In this document: piece after piece, positions 18,189 to 28,559 of the stretch
Position numbering within the stretch: position 1 is the stretch's first letter
Layout of the letters: every line of letters starts with the position of its first letter
Assembly: GCF_013377855.1 (NCBI RefSeq)
Contig: NZ_JABXYJ010000004.1
Coordinates: forward strand, 248,001-312,000
DNA: 64,000 bases
Source of the DNA: Cognatundibacterium oligocarboniphilum
GTDB lineage: Bacteria > Pseudomonadota > Gammaproteobacteria > Burkholderiales > Burkholderiaceae_D
Reading direction: 5' to 3'
Position numbers and translations under genes: made by a program
The notes under the pieces: generated by a model
Database searches by the model: none
What the model was told of the DNA's origin: nothing
What the model saw: the letters and a program-made list of their open reading frames with translations, nothing else

Positions 18189-18244
18189 ATCGGATTTCCT
18201 CCTGTGAACAAAATGATTGAAACGGCACGCGGGTAACGGCGACA

Positions 18245-19156
18245 TCAGTGGTGGAACGGCTTGCCCAGTGAGGCGGGCATATTCAGACGTATCCAGTCCG
18301 GATTGCGCGAAATCAGCACCAGCACCAGTATCGTGGCCACATAAGGCAGCATCGACAATATCTGGGATGGAATCGCCAGCCCGATTGCCTGAAAGTGAAA
18401 TTGCAAAATTGTGACGCTGCCAAACAGCAAGGCACCGAGCAACACCCGTGCCGGACGCCAGGTGGCGAATGTTGTGAGTGCGAGAGCGATCCAGCCGCGC
18501 CCTGACACCAGTCCTTCGACCCACATCGGTGTGTACACCACCGATAGATACGCGCCGGCCATGCCGCAGCAGGCGCCGCTGAACAGCAGTGCAGCATAGC
18601 GGATACGGCGTACCGGATAGCCCAGCGCATGGGCCGATTCGGGAGACTCGCCCACGGCACGTAATATCAGTCCGGAACGGGTGCGGTACAGGAACCAGAC
18701 CAGCGCAACACACAGCAACAGGCTGAAATACACCATCCAGTGCTGGTCGAACAGCGCTTTGCCGACGAAGGGCAGATTCGCCAGCCCCGGAATGCCGTGG
18801 TTGCCGGCCGGCAGGGACTGTCCCACAAAAGACTGGCCGATAAATGCGGATAAGCCGCTGCCAAAAATCGACAGGGCCAGTCCGGTGGCAACCTGATTGG
18901 TCGAGAGAACTAGCACGAACCAGGCAAACAGGCTGGCCATCAGCATACCGGCGATGGCGCCAGCGAGAAAACCGAGTTCGGGGATATGGGTCTGATGCGC
19001 CACGGCGAAACCAGTGATGGCAGCCACCAGCATCATGCCTTCCGCGCCCAGATTGAGCACGCCGGCGCGTTCGTTGATCAGCAACCCCAGCGCGGCAATC
19101 AGCAGCGGTGTACCGGAGTTGATGGAGGCGGCAATCAGTGCAGCAAAATTTTCCAT
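18245..19156 (-). CDS. ABC importer permease (BMP/nucleoside type), second subunit
   Basis: The 303-residue protein has eight to nine membrane helices and the BPD_transp_2 pattern, with GLLINERAGVLNLGAEGMML near the N-terminus, as in RbsC-like and nucleoside permeases. It follows the other permease by 4 bp and precedes the binding protein by 56 bp. Together with its partner it forms the heterodimeric membrane channel of the importer. Confidence 0.9.
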   Translation of the reverse strand: MENFAALIAASINSGTPLLIAALGLLINERAGVLNLGAEGMMLVAAITGFAVAHQTHIPELGFLAGAIAGMLMASLFAWFVLVLSTNQVATGLALSIFGSGLSAFIGQSFVGQSLPAGNHGIPGLANLPFVGKALFDQHWMVYFSLLLCVALVWFLYRTRSGLILRAVGESPESAHALGYPVRRIRYAALLFSGACCGMAGAYLSVVYTPMWVEGLVSGRGWIALALTTFATWRPARVLLGALLFGSVTILQFHFQAIGLAIPSQILSMLPYVATILVLVLISRNPDWIRLNMPASLGKPFHH

Positions 19157-19160
19157 AGTG

Positions 19161-20225
19161 TTATTGTTTCCAGCGCAGGCGGTAATGGATCAGCGTATCG
19201 CAGGCAAGCAGCATGAACAGCAGCATGCCCTGAAACAGACCGGTCATGGCGGAAGGCAGGCCAAGACGGGATTGCGCCATTTCCCCGCCCAGATAAAACA
19301 GCGACAGCACCATGCCGCCGAAAATCGCGCCGACAGGGTTTAAGCGGCCGATAAAGGCAACGATGATGGCGGCAAAGCCATAACCGGGAGAAATCGACGG
19401 CAGCACCTGACCGATCGGTCCGGTGACTTCAAAGGCGCCCGCCATGCCGGCCAGTCCGCCGGAAATCAGCAGCGACAGCCACAAAGCCTTGCGGCTGGAA
19501 AAACCGGCATAACGTGCAGCGAGCGGTGCCAGCCCGCCGACAGTCAGGCGGTAACCGGCAAAGCTGCGGTAAATGAAGACAGTCATGCCTGCTGCCGCAA
19601 TCAGCATCACGACAAAGCCGATATGCAGGCGGCTGTGGAACAGGTGGGGCAGCAGAAATTCACTGGAAAAGACCTTGGACTGCGGAAAATTCATGCCGTC
19701 CGGATCTTTCAGCGGGCCGTTGACGGCATACATCAGCAACAGTTGGGCAATGTAAGTCAGCATCAGCGAGACCAGGATTTCATTGGCATGAAAACGGTCC
19801 CGCAGCCAGGCCGTGATGGACGCCCAGCATGCGCCGCCTGCCACACCGGCGATGGTTGCCAGCACCAGTACCGCAGCGCCGGACAAGGCTGCGCCAGGGT
19901 GATCGAAAGCCAGCACGGTGGCACCGGCTGCCAGTCCGCCTGCGATGAGTTGACCTTCAGCGCCGATGTTCCAGACATTGGCGCGGTAGCAGACCGATAA
20001 GCCAAGTGCGCATAACACCAGCGGTGTGGTTTTCAGCAGCAGTTCGGTGATGGCGGTCTGGCTGCGCAGCGGCTCCAGCAAAAATACCTGTAAGCCGGTC
20101 AATGGATTTTTTCCCAGAATCAGGAACAGTAATACGCCAAAAAAGACAGTCAGCAGCAATGCCAGCAGCGGCGAAAAATACGCCATCCAACGCGAGGAGG
20201 CCGGGCGTAATTCAAGCTTAAGCAT
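19161..20225 (-). CDS. ABC importer permease (BMP/nucleoside type), first subunit
   Basis: The 354-residue protein has an extended N-terminus, about nine to ten membrane helices and the motif RANVWNIGAEGQLIAGG (near residues 82-98), which corresponds to the NLGAEG motif of its partner. The start at 20223-20225 is chosen because [17 protein letters not shown] begins the protein there and the gene then overlaps the ATPase stop by 8 bp, a typical coupling; a longer frame upstream would lie within the ATPase gene. Confidence 0.9.
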   Translation of the reverse strand: MLKLELRPASSRWMAYFSPLLALLLTVFFGVLLFLILGKNPLTGLQVFLLEPLRSQTAITELLLKTTPLVLCALGLSVCYRANVWNIGAEGQLIAGGLAAGATVLAFDHPGAALSGAAVLVLATIAGVAGGACWASITAWLRDRFHANEILVSLMLTYIAQLLLMYAVNGPLKDPDGMNFPQSKVFSSEFLLPHLFHSRLHIGFVVMLIAAAGMTVFIYRSFAGYRLTVGGLAPLAARYAGFSSRKALWLSLLISGGLAGMAGAFEVTGPIGQVLPSISPGYGFAAIIVAFIGRLNPVGAIFGGMVLSLFYLGGEMAQSRLGLPSAMTGLFQGMLLFMLLACDTLIHYRLRWKQ

Positions 20226-21786
20226 GTGTATGCTCCGGTTCAGCGGCAGATGCCGGAGCGCCATTCTCACTCCATAATCCACTCATCCACAATCCTATTT
20301 GTTCCCGGCTGACCGTTTCTGTCCTGACGGCAGGAGACAGGCGGCCTTTGGCAATCACATGCAGCCGGTCGCATAATTCAAATAATTCGTCCAGCTCTTC
20401 GGAAATTACCAGCACCGCGCAGCCGCGGTCCCGCAGCTGGCGTATTTCGGCATGAATCTGCGCGGCGGCACCGATATCCACACCCCAGGTCGGCTGCGCC
20501 ACGATGAAAATTTCCGGTTCGTGCAGGATTTCACGGCCAACGATAAATTTTTGCAGGTTGCCGCCTGACAGACTGCGTGCCAGCGCCGCGGGTCCGGAGG
20601 CTTTGACGCGGAAACGGGTAATGATGTCGCTGGCGGCCTGCATCGTTTGTTGAAAATTGATCATGCCCCGCTGCACAAACGGAGCGGTCTGTTGCGACAG
20701 CAGCATGTTATCGGTCAGGCTTAGCTCCGGTACTGCGCCGCGTCCCAGGCGTTCTTCCGGCACCAGGCTTTGTTTCAGCGCGCGACGGGCAGCGGGACCG
20801 CGGTTTCCAACCGGGACATCGTTAATCTGTATCATGTCAGGCGCTGCGCGGCGGTCTTCGCCGGACAGGGCGGCCAGCAATTCCTGCTGTCCGTTGCCGG
20901 ACACGCCGGCGATACCGGTGATTTCCCCGGCACGCAGCGTCAGGCTGATGTTGTCGAGTGCAGTGGCGAAAGCATGGGCCTTCGGCAGGTTCAGCCGTTG
21001 TACCTGCAACCGGACCGGGCCGACCTGTATTACCGCAGATGCCGGATGCTGAGCCTGCGTGTCGCCGATCATCAGGCGCGACAGGCTGGCGGCGGTTTCC
21101 TGACGCGGATCGCAGTGTCCGGTCACTTTTCCCATGCGCATCACGGTAGCGGAATGACACAGTTCGCGGATTTCATCGAGTTTATGGCTGATGTACAGAA
21201 TGCTGCATCCTTCTGCCGCGATCTGGCGCAGGGTGACAAACAGTTTTTGCACAGCCTGCGGTGTCAGCACGGAAGTGGGTTCATCCAGAATCAGTAATTG
21301 CGGTCTGGTCAGCAGCGCCCGCACGATCTCGACCCGCTGCCGCTCACCGACGGACAAGGTATGTATATAACGATGCGGTTCCAGCTCCAGTCCGTAAGTG
21401 GTTCCGGTCTGCCGTATTTGTTCTGCGAGTTGCTGCATGTCGGTGCCGGCGTCCAGACCCAGTGCAATATTTTCCGCCACGGTCAGGCTGTCAAACAGCG
21501 AAAAATGCTGGAACACCATCGAGATACCGAGCCGCCGCGCTGCCTGTGGATTGCTGATCCTGACTTCCTGACCGTTCCATTGCATGCTGCCGGAATCCGG
21601 TTGCACGGCACCGAAGATGATTTTCATCAGTGTCGATTTGCCTGCCCCGTTTTCTCCCAGCACTGCGTGAATTTCGCCGGGAGCAACGCTCAGGCTGATA
21701 TGGTCGTTGGCAATGACGGCAGGGTAGCTTTTACAGATGCCGGTCAGCGTCAGCCGGGAGAATGCCGGGGCAGCAAAAGAAGTCAC
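20218..21786 (-). CDS. ABC importer ATP-binding protein with two nucleotide-binding domains
   Basis: The 522-residue protein carries two fused ATPase domains as in RbsA and NupA. The first has Walker [10 protein letters not shown], signature [16 protein letters not shown] and Walker [10 protein letters not shown]; the second has a degenerate P-loop [11 protein letters not shown] and signature [20 protein letters not shown] at 21784-21786 with GGAAAGG upstream is the most likely start; in-frame codons further up belong to a G+C-rich non-conserved stretch. It is the first gene of the operon and powers import through the two permeases. The degenerate second site is normal for this subfamily. Confidence 0.92.
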   Translation of the reverse strand: MTSFAAPAFSRLTLTGICKSYPAVIANDHISLSVAPGEIHAVLGENGAGKSTLMKIIFGAVQPDSGSMQWNGQEVRISNPQAARRLGISMVFQHFSLFDSLTVAENIALGLDAGTDMQQLAEQIRQTGTTYGLELEPHRYIHTLSVGERQRVEIVRALLTRPQLLILDEPTSVLTPQAVQKLFVTLRQIAAEGCSILYISHKLDEIRELCHSATVMRMGKVTGHCDPRQETAASLSRLMIGDTQAQHPASAVIQVGPVRLQVQRLNLPKAHAFATALDNISLTLRAGEITGIAGVSGNGQQELLAALSGEDRRAAPDMIQINDVPVGNRGPAARRALKQSLVPEERLGRGAVPELSLTDNMLLSQQTAPFVQRGMINFQQTMQAASDIITRFRVKASGPAALARSLSGGNLQKFIVGREILHEPEIFIVAQPTWGVDIGAAAQIHAEIRQLRDRGCAVLVISEELDELFELCDRLHVIAKGRLSPAVRTETVSREQIGLWMSGLWSENGAPASAAEPEHTHA

Positions 21787-21992
21787 GTATACCTTTCCAA
21801 TCTGGAGAAATCGCCGGGGCGCGGATGAACCGGGCGGCGCTTCAGGGCGAAGGAGGCCGCGCTCAGAATAACAAAGCAAAGTGACAACAAAAGCGACTGC
21901 AGACTCAGGTTAGGGAGTATGTTGTGCCGGGAACATCACAAAATGAATATGCTGCGTATTCGGCCGACATTATAAATGCCGCAGCGGAATAT

Positions 21993-23258
21993 TTACAGGA
22001 TCAGAATCGCTCTGAAGTCGTTGACATTGGTGCGTGTTGGTCCGCTGACAATTAATTGATCCAGGGCAGAGAAATAACCATAGCCGTCGTTGTTTTCCAG
22101 CATCAGCCGGGCAGACAGCTGGTGGGTAGCCGCCAACTGCGCCGAGGCAGGCTCATAGTAAGCACCGGCGTTATCCTCAGAACCGTCAATGCCGTCGGTA
22201 TCACAGGCCAATGCATAGATCCCGGAATGACCATTCAAGGTATGCGCCAGACTCAGCAGAAATTCAGCATTGCGCCCGCCGCGTCCTGTGCCACGCACTG
22301 TGACCGTGGTTTCGCCGCCGGAGAGAATCACACAGGGTTTGTGAAATGGCTGGCCTTTTTCTGCGACCTGGCGCGCCAGTGCGGCATGCATCAGACCGAT
22401 ATCACGGGCTTCGCCTTCGATGCCATCGGACAGGATATGCGCTGCGACGCCCTGCGTGCCGGCATAGTAGGCGGCGGCATCCAGCGCATGCTGGGCAGTG
22501 GCGATGATGTGATGGCTGTGGCGGGCAAAGCGTGGATCTTCCGGTTTCGGGGTTTCGCCTGCGCCGGATTCAAGATGTGCCAGGATATTGGGTGGTATCC
22601 CGATCTGGTATTTGCGCAGGATCGCCAGCGCTTCGGCACAACTGGTGTCGTCCGGCAGCGTCGGACCGCTGGCGATGATGCGGGGATCGTCGCCGGGGAC
22701 ATCGGAAATCAGCAGCGTGACGACGCGCGCCGGTGCGCAGGCCAGGCCGAGCCTGCCGCCCTTGATGGCGGACAAATGTTTGCGCACGCAGTTCATCTCA
22801 CTGATGGCAGCGCCGCTTTTCAGCAAGGCTTTATTGATGGCCTGCTTCTGTTCCAGCGTGATGCCTTCGGCAGGCAGCGCCAGCAGCGATGAGCCGCCAC
22901 CGGAAATCAGGCAGAGCACCAGGTCTTCCCGGTCTAAACCCTGCGTCATGGCGAGAATGCGTTTCGCTGCTTCCTGACCTGCAGCATCCGGTACCGGATG
23001 CGCCGCTTCAATGACTTCAATTTTTTCGCAGCGGGCACCGTGTCCGTAACGTGTGACGACTAATCCGCTCAGCTCGCCCTGCCAGTGCCGCTCCACCGTT
23101 TGCGCCATCGCGGCAGCGGCTTTGCCTGCGCCGATCACGATTGTCCTGCCGGACGGTGGCGGTGGCAGAAATGCCGGCAGGCACTGGCTGGCGCTGACTG
23201 CAGCGACGGCGGTCTGGTACAGGGAGAGTAGAAAGTCACGCGGCGATGCAATAGTCAT
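21993..23258 (-). CDS. Glycerate 2-kinase (GckA/TtuD, MOFRL family)
   Basis: The enzyme phosphorylates D-glycerate to 2-phosphoglycerate; homologues are often called hydroxypyruvate reductase TtuD in databases. The 421-residue protein has the N-terminal DUF4147 domain with IVIGAGKAAAAMAQ near residue 38 and LCLISGGGSSLLALP near 115, and the C-terminal MOFRL domain with ILSGGETTVTVRGTGRGGRN and CDTDGIDGSEDNAGA. It could use glycerate made from glyoxylate, which the urate pathway at 35-41 kb releases; that link is inference since the intermediate enzymes are not in the window. It is divergent from the serine hydrolase gene. Confidence 0.9.
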   Translation of the reverse strand: MTIASPRDFLLSLYQTAVAAVSASQCLPAFLPPPPSGRTIVIGAGKAAAAMAQTVERHWQGELSGLVVTRYGHGARCEKIEVIEAAHPVPDAAGQEAAKRILAMTQGLDREDLVLCLISGGGSSLLALPAEGITLEQKQAINKALLKSGAAISEMNCVRKHLSAIKGGRLGLACAPARVVTLLISDVPGDDPRIIASGPTLPDDTSCAEALAILRKYQIGIPPNILAHLESGAGETPKPEDPRFARHSHHIIATAQHALDAAAYYAGTQGVAAHILSDGIEGEARDIGLMHAALARQVAEKGQPFHKPCVILSGGETTVTVRGTGRGGRNAEFLLSLAHTLNGHSGIYALACDTDGIDGSEDNAGAYYEPASAQLAATHQLSARLMLENNDGYGYFSALDQLIVSGPTRTNVNDFRAILIL

Positions 23259-23397
23259 GGTGAAAACTCTGAGGATGAATACAGGTAAGATGATGGTTTC
23301 TTTAACAGGCTCAGGCTGCCAGAGTGTCCACGTACTCCGGCGTTACGGTATTACATGGTCAGTCCTGGCGCCGCAACAGCGAACCATCATAAGCGAT

Positions 23398-24576
23398 ATG
23401 TCCTACGATTTCAGTGAAGTAAATTCAACAATGCAAAAATATGTCGACCGGGAAATCCTGGCCGGCGTATCGACCGCCGTGCTGGCGGGGCGGGAACTGG
23501 TACATCTGCATTGCAGCGGCTGGGCCGACCGCGAAAACGGTATTGCCTTACGCGAGGATCATTTGTTCCGGGTATTTTCCAACACCAAACTGGTGACTTC
23601 GATTGCCATTTTGCTGCTGATGGAAGACGGGCGGCTGGGGCTGGACGATCCGGTCGAGGACTATCTGCCGCAACTCGGGCGGCGGCGCGTGCTGCGGCAG
23701 GGAGCCACCAGTCTCGACGATACCGAGCCGGCCCGTTCGTCGATCACCATCCGTCAATTGCTGAACCACACCTCTGGTCTGAGTTACGGTTTGTTGGATC
23801 ATGGCAGCCTGATGTACAAAGCCTATAACGAACGCAAAGTGCTCAACGCCTTTCAGACACTGGCGGAAATGATGGATGTGCTGGAAGAATTACCGCTGAG
23901 TTTTCACCCCGGCGAAGCCTGGGAATATTCGATTGCCAGCGATGTGCTGGCGCGGGTGGTGGAGGTGGTCAGCGGACGGAATTTCGAGCAGTTCATCCGG
24001 CTGCGCATCTTCAACCCGCTGGGCATGGACGATACCGGATTTTATGTTTCCGAACGCGATCTGGGCAGGCTGACAGCCTACTACGGCGGCAGCGATCCGG
24101 CGAATGTGTTGCAGCGGGGTCTGCGCAGACTCGACAAATCGCCTTATCCCGGCGCATTCACGATGCCGGTGGTACGCTTATCGGGTGGTGGCGGGCTGGT
24201 GTCCAGTTTGCACGACATGCTGGCGCTGATGCGCAGTCTGATGCCGGATGGCGACACGATCATGCAACCCGGGACGATTCATCTGATGATGCAGAATCAT
24301 CTGCCGCATGGCATGGGAATTCGCTTTCCCGGTGTCGGCGATGTGCCGGGTAAAGGGTTCGGCTTGGGCGGCGCGGTAACTTTGCAGGCGTCATCCATTG
24401 ATCCTCCCGGTTCGGAAGGAGAATTTGAATGGGGCGGGATTGCCGGAACACACTGGTGGATTTCACCCAGCCACAATATTGCCGGCATCCTGATGACGCA
24501 GCGGTTGATGAGCTTCTGGCATCCGTTTTCGTTTGATTTCAAGCGCCAGGCTTACGCCGCGCTGGGCATCCGCTGA
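23398..24576 (+). CDS. Beta-lactamase-family serine hydrolase (probable esterase)
   Basis: The 392-residue protein has the class C/EstB fold with the nucleophile motif SNTK (61-64) and the second motif YSI (177-179), where penicillin-binding relatives usually have YxN; the third His-Gly-like position is in GGIAGTHWW near residue 360. No signal peptide is present with the start at 23398, so it is probably cytoplasmic and acts on an ester, not on cell-wall peptide or an antibiotic. The open frame begins 345 bp further upstream but that part overlaps the divergent glycerate kinase gene, so the MSYDFSEVNS start is chosen. The substrate is unknown. Confidence 0.85.
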   Translation: MSYDFSEVNSTMQKYVDREILAGVSTAVLAGRELVHLHCSGWADRENGIALREDHLFRVFSNTKLVTSIAILLLMEDGRLGLDDPVEDYLPQLGRRRVLRQGATSLDDTEPARSSITIRQLLNHTSGLSYGLLDHGSLMYKAYNERKVLNAFQTLAEMMDVLEELPLSFHPGEAWEYSIASDVLARVVEVVSGRNFEQFIRLRIFNPLGMDDTGFYVSERDLGRLTAYYGGSDPANVLQRGLRRLDKSPYPGAFTMPVVRLSGGGGLVSSLHDMLALMRSLMPDGDTIMQPGTIHLMMQNHLPHGMGIRFPGVGDVPGKGFGLGGAVTLQASSIDPPGSEGEFEWGGIAGTHWWISPSHNIAGILMTQRLMSFWHPFSFDFKRQAYAALGIR

Positions 24577-24677
24577 GCAGCGTGCCAGCCAGCCTGCGCA
24601 GGCAGACTTCATGTAGCTGACATTTTTCTGGATTATGATCCTGTCAGAAATGCATGATTTTTTAATAGGAGAAAATT

Positions 24678-26141
24678 TTGAACGGACGTTTATTCAGTAC
24701 ATTTTCTTTTGCTGCCGTCGCTTTGGTGGCTGCGGGCGTGTTAAGCGGTTGCAGCACGACTGTGCCGGAACTGGCAGGCAAAAAACAGCTGCCGGCCGTG
24801 GCGTTACAGGATCCTGCCACCTTGCCCGACACCTGGGTGGTTTTGGGTGAGCAGGGGCAGCCGGTAGCGCGCGCCGTGACAAGCGCTGCCGAATGCCCGG
24901 TATTGCTGCAGGATGGCACACCGGGCAGCATGCAGGTGCGTGCCCGTCCTGAAACGATTGCCCAGCGCAAGACAGCCAGCAGCCCGGATAATTCCAAGCC
25001 ATCGGCTTTCCCGGTACTGGTCTGCGAAGCACCGCTGAAACCGGGCATCAGCCACGCCAGCATCGGTGGCCGCGAGCTGGCCGTGCCGAAAGCGACAGTA
25101 CAGAAAATCGTGGTGATCGGCGATACCGGTTGCCGGATGAAACTGGCGGACAATTATTTTCAGTCCTGTAATGACAGCGACAAGTGGGCTTTCCGCAGCA
25201 TGGTGCAGGCGGCGGCACAGACGCATCCCGATCTGGTGATCCATGTCGGTGATTATCATTACCGTGAAAATGCCTGCCCTGACGGTAATCCGGCCTGTGC
25301 CGGCAGCCCGTGGGGATATGGCTGGGATACCTGGAAAGCCGATTTTTTTGATCCGGCAAAAGCCTTGTTGCAGGCCGCACCCTGGGTGATGGTGCGCGGC
25401 AACCATGAATCCTGCCTGCGTGCCGGGCAGGGCTGGTGGCGCTTACTGGACCCGCGCCCTTTGCAGGCGGGCCGTGATTGTAATCTGGCGGAGAATGACC
25501 AGAAAGGCGATTACAGCGCACCTTATGCGGTGCCATTGGGCAAAGTCGGGAATGAAGCTGCACAGCTGATCGTGTTTGATTCTTCCAAAGTGCCGAATAA
25601 AGTGCTGGCCAAAGAGGATGTTCCTCACCGGACGTATATGGAGCAGTTCAAAACGGTGAATGCGTTGGCAGCCAAAGCGGATTTTAATATTTTCATGAAT
25701 CACCATCCTATCCTCGGTTTTGGTGTGGAAAAGAAAAAAGATGGTCAGCTGTCTGTCTGGCCGGGTAATGCCGCTCTGCAGGATGTATTACAGAATCTGA
25801 ATGCGACGCCGTTGTTTCCTTCACAGGTGCAGGCTACCTTGTCCGGCCATGTTCATCTGTTTGAGGCATTGACTTTTTCCAGCGGCCACCCGACGCAGTT
25901 TGTCTCCGGCAATGGCGGCTCCTCGCTGGATATGCCATTACCGGCAACTGCCGTGACGGGAAAAACACCGTATAGCGCAGCGGTACTGGAACATTTCAGT
26001 AATTCTAACGACGTGGGTTTCATGACGATGGAGCGTGAGCTGCAGTCGTGGAAGATTCAGGCATGGAATAAGGAGGGCAAGCTGATCACCGAATGCCACA
26101 TGGAAAACAGAAAAACCGTCTGCCGGGCGGTGAATTCTTAA
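24678..26141 (+). CDS. Metallophosphoesterase lipoprotein
   Basis: The 487-residue protein starts at TTG (24678-24680) with AGGAGA upstream and carries a lipoprotein signal ending LSGC, Cys 25. After about 115 linker residues the calcineurin-like core shows the full metal set: GDTG (Asp 149), GDYHYRE (Asp 192), GNHE (241-244), MNHHP and GHVH. It is likely anchored in the envelope and hydrolyses a phosphate ester. No operon partners are evident; a small hairpin follows. The TTG start will limit its translation. Specific substrate unknown. Confidence 0.88.
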   Translation: MNGRLFSTFSFAAVALVAAGVLSGCSTTVPELAGKKQLPAVALQDPATLPDTWVVLGEQGQPVARAVTSAAECPVLLQDGTPGSMQVRARPETIAQRKTASSPDNSKPSAFPVLVCEAPLKPGISHASIGGRELAVPKATVQKIVVIGDTGCRMKLADNYFQSCNDSDKWAFRSMVQAAAQTHPDLVIHVGDYHYRENACPDGNPACAGSPWGYGWDTWKADFFDPAKALLQAAPWVMVRGNHESCLRAGQGWWRLLDPRPLQAGRDCNLAENDQKGDYSAPYAVPLGKVGNEAAQLIVFDSSKVPNKVLAKEDVPHRTYMEQFKTVNALAAKADFNIFMNHHPILGFGVEKKKDGQLSVWPGNAALQDVLQNLNATPLFPSQVQATLSGHVHLFEALTFSSGHPTQFVSGNGGSSLDMPLPATAVTGKTPYSAAVLEHFSNSNDVGFMTMERELQSWKIQAWNKEGKLITECHMENRKTVCRAVNS

Positions 26142-26167
26142 TCAGTGTGCGATAAAACAACAGAACA

Positions 26168-26183
26168 GGGCATGAATATGCCC
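26168..26183 (+). terminator. Weak hairpin after the phosphoesterase gene
   Basis: GGGCAT (26168-26173) pairs with ATGCCC (26178-26183) over a 4-base loop. Only a few T follow, so termination would be partial. Confidence 0.45.
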
Positions 26184-26290
26184 TCGCTTTGTAACGTTGT
26201 GTAGAAAGCATATCAATTCATTATCTTGTCATATCGTCTTCCTAGACTTTCCATTTTTCTTACCCAGCTAATGAATTGGAAGGCAAGGCA

Positions 26291-28504
26291 ATGAAGCGTA
26301 ATAAGCAAGCGTTTGCACGAAACATGATTTCCGCCCACGTGCTGATGGCAATCACTCTGATGGCATATCAGCATGTGCATGCCCAGTCCGTGGTTCAAAA
26401 TGAGACTGTCGCATCCGACTCCGCACTCGATGCGGAAGCGATCAAATCCAAAGTAGTGATCAGTGGTTCTGCCGTCGGTAATCGCGCTCCAGTGCAGAGC
26501 TCGCTGAAAGCGACGCAGCCGCAATCTATTATCACGGCAACCTTCATCGAACAATCCGTCACTGATTTGGCGGATTACAACGCAGTGGCGCGGATTGCCC
26601 CAAGCGTTGGTTCCGGCATTTCCGCCAATGGCCCCGGTCTGGCTGAAACCAAGGTTACGCTGCGCGGCTTCCAGGATGGCGAATACAACATGACGTATGA
26701 CGGTATCCCTTTTGGTGACACCAATGATCCTACACATCACTCCACTTCTTATTTCCCGGCCCGCATTATCGGTGGCATGGTGATCGAGCGTGGTCCCGGT
26801 AACGCCAGCAACCTGGGTCAGGCAACCTTCGGCGGATCGATTAATCTGTTCTCCAAAGAGTTGTCACAGGATTTCCATTTCACACCGTATTCCACCTTCG
26901 GTTCATGGAATACCCGCATGTATGGCGTGCAGATCGACAGCGGTATGTTCCAGAACTACGGCAACGCCATGATGATGTTCAATGCATCGCACATGACAAC
27001 GGACGGTTATCTGACCTACAGTAGCGTGACGGAAGACAACTACCAGTTCAAACTTCAGCGTCGTCTGGGCACTGACACGACGGTCACCGTATTCTCGACC
27101 TACAACAAGATCAATAGCTACACCCCGGATAAGGCTGGTGTGACGATGAATCAGGCCGCACAGTTCGGCAAAAATTACGCGCTCAACAACGACCCGACCA
27201 GCCAGAACTATTATGGTTATAATTTTAACTATAAGACCACGGATTTTGACTACATCCGCCTGCAATCCAAGTTAGCGGGCTGGAACCTCGACAATACGCT
27301 GTACACCTACGCCTATAACAATGATACCTATTCCGGTCAGGACGCCAGCGGTGCGACGGCCAACGGTACCAAAGCAGGTCCGACCGGCAACAAGGATGTG
27401 CCAGGTTATAACAAACTCAATTCCTATCGTGTTACCGGCGATATTCTGAAAGCCACGAACCAGCTGAGCGCTGGTCTGCTGCGCGCCGGTGTCTGGCTGG
27501 AGAGCGCCAACACCAATCGCCATACCTACGATATCGACTGGACACTGGGCGTGCCGAATCCGAAAGAAGCGACTGCACCGAAAAGCGTTTCTTACGACCA
27601 GCGTTCATCCTGGAAGCAGTATCAGCCTTTTGTGGAATTTGAATGGGCGGCCGCAGCCGCTCTGACGATTACGCCAGGCCTGAAATACAGCCATTTCACA
27701 CGTCAGCTGGATGCGAGCGTGAATCAGGGCACGCGTATTCCGACCAGTGCCGAACAAACGTACACATCGACGCTGCCATTCCTGACGGCCAATTACAGCA
27801 TCAACCAGGAAATGTCCGCTTACGCGCAGATCGCCAGGGGTTTCCTGGTGCCGAATCTGTCCATGTTCTATGTGAATAATCCCTCACTGAGCGCACCGAA
27901 ACCACAGACTTCAACCAACTACCAGATCGGTGTGGTGCATCAGGCGCGCAACCTGACATTTGACGCCGATGTGTACTACATCGACTTTGACAACAAAATT
28001 GCTTCTACCGGCACCGGTAACGATCTGGTGTACTACAACCAGGGCGGTGTGATCTACAAAGGCCTGGAAGCGGCAATCACATATTATCTGGGCAGCGGTT
28101 TCTCCGTACACGCAAACGGCTCAGTCAACAGTGCAAAAGCCAAGGATACCGGTCTGCAGATCGCCAAAGCGCCTGACAGCACCGCTGCACTTGGCCTGTT
28201 GTATAAAGCAAACGGTCTGTATGGTTCGCTGATCGCGAAAAATGTCGGCAATCAGTATGCAAAGGATGGTGAGCCAGCGGCTTACAAAATCCCGGCATAC
28301 ATGACAACGGATCTGACAGTCGGCTATCGCTGGAAAAACCTGGGTACACTGGTCAAAAATCTCAAAACTCAGATTGGCATTAACAACCTGTTTGACAAGC
28401 AGGATGTGACATCGATCTCTGCCAGCAGCAAAGGCACTGCCTTTGATCAATACACCTTTCAGCCAGCACGCAGCTGGAGCGTCTCGGTCAGCGCTGATTT
28501 CTGA
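26291..28504 (+). CDS. TonB-dependent outer membrane receptor
   Basis: The receptor imports a ligand such as an iron chelate across the outer membrane using TonB energy. The 737-residue protein has a signal peptide ending near AQ (about residue 32), a plug domain with FIEQSVTDLADYNAVARIAP and VTLRGFQDGEYNMTYDGIPF, and a 22-strand barrel closing with PARSWSVSVSADF, the usual aromatic C-terminus. The ATG at 26291 with AAGGCA upstream is used. No TonB box or siderophore genes are obvious, and no regulator sits beside it. It stands alone with a strong terminator behind it. The ligand cannot be told. Confidence 0.92.
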   Translation: MKRNKQAFARNMISAHVLMAITLMAYQHVHAQSVVQNETVASDSALDAEAIKSKVVISGSAVGNRAPVQSSLKATQPQSIITATFIEQSVTDLADYNAVARIAPSVGSGISANGPGLAETKVTLRGFQDGEYNMTYDGIPFGDTNDPTHHSTSYFPARIIGGMVIERGPGNASNLGQATFGGSINLFSKELSQDFHFTPYSTFGSWNTRMYGVQIDSGMFQNYGNAMMMFNASHMTTDGYLTYSSVTEDNYQFKLQRRLGTDTTVTVFSTYNKINSYTPDKAGVTMNQAAQFGKNYALNNDPTSQNYYGYNFNYKTTDFDYIRLQSKLAGWNLDNTLYTYAYNNDTYSGQDASGATANGTKAGPTGNKDVPGYNKLNSYRVTGDILKATNQLSAGLLRAGVWLESANTNRHTYDIDWTLGVPNPKEATAPKSVSYDQRSSWKQYQPFVEFEWAAAAALTITPGLKYSHFTRQLDASVNQGTRIPTSAEQTYTSTLPFLTANYSINQEMSAYAQIARGFLVPNLSMFYVNNPSLSAPKPQTSTNYQIGVVHQARNLTFDADVYYIDFDNKIASTGTGNDLVYYNQGGVIYKGLEAAITYYLGSGFSVHANGSVNSAKAKDTGLQIAKAPDSTAALGLLYKANGLYGSLIAKNVGNQYAKDGEPAAYKIPAYMTTDLTVGYRWKNLGTLVKNLKTQIGINNLFDKQDVTSISASSKGTAFDQYTFQPARSWSVSVSADF

Positions 28505-28528
28505 TCACGGTTTTATTCATCAGCAAAA

Positions 28529-28559
28529 ACGGCATGCCAACAGGCATGCCGTTTTTTTT
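28529..28559 (+). terminator. Rho-independent terminator after the TonB receptor
   Basis: ACGGCATGCC (28529-28538) pairs with GGCATGCCGT (28543-28552) over a short loop, followed by eight T. Confidence 0.92.

Noticed and set aside
17097-18236. Plus-strand open frame of 379 codons opposite the BMP-binding lipoprotein
   Set aside because: The minus-strand gene is clear by signal peptide, fold and ribosome-binding site; the other frame has no features.
21787-21992. Possible purine (xanthine-type) riboswitch before the BMP ATPase gene
   Set aside because: The leader is G+C-rich but no known riboswitch core could be drawn by eye; a covariance search would be needed.
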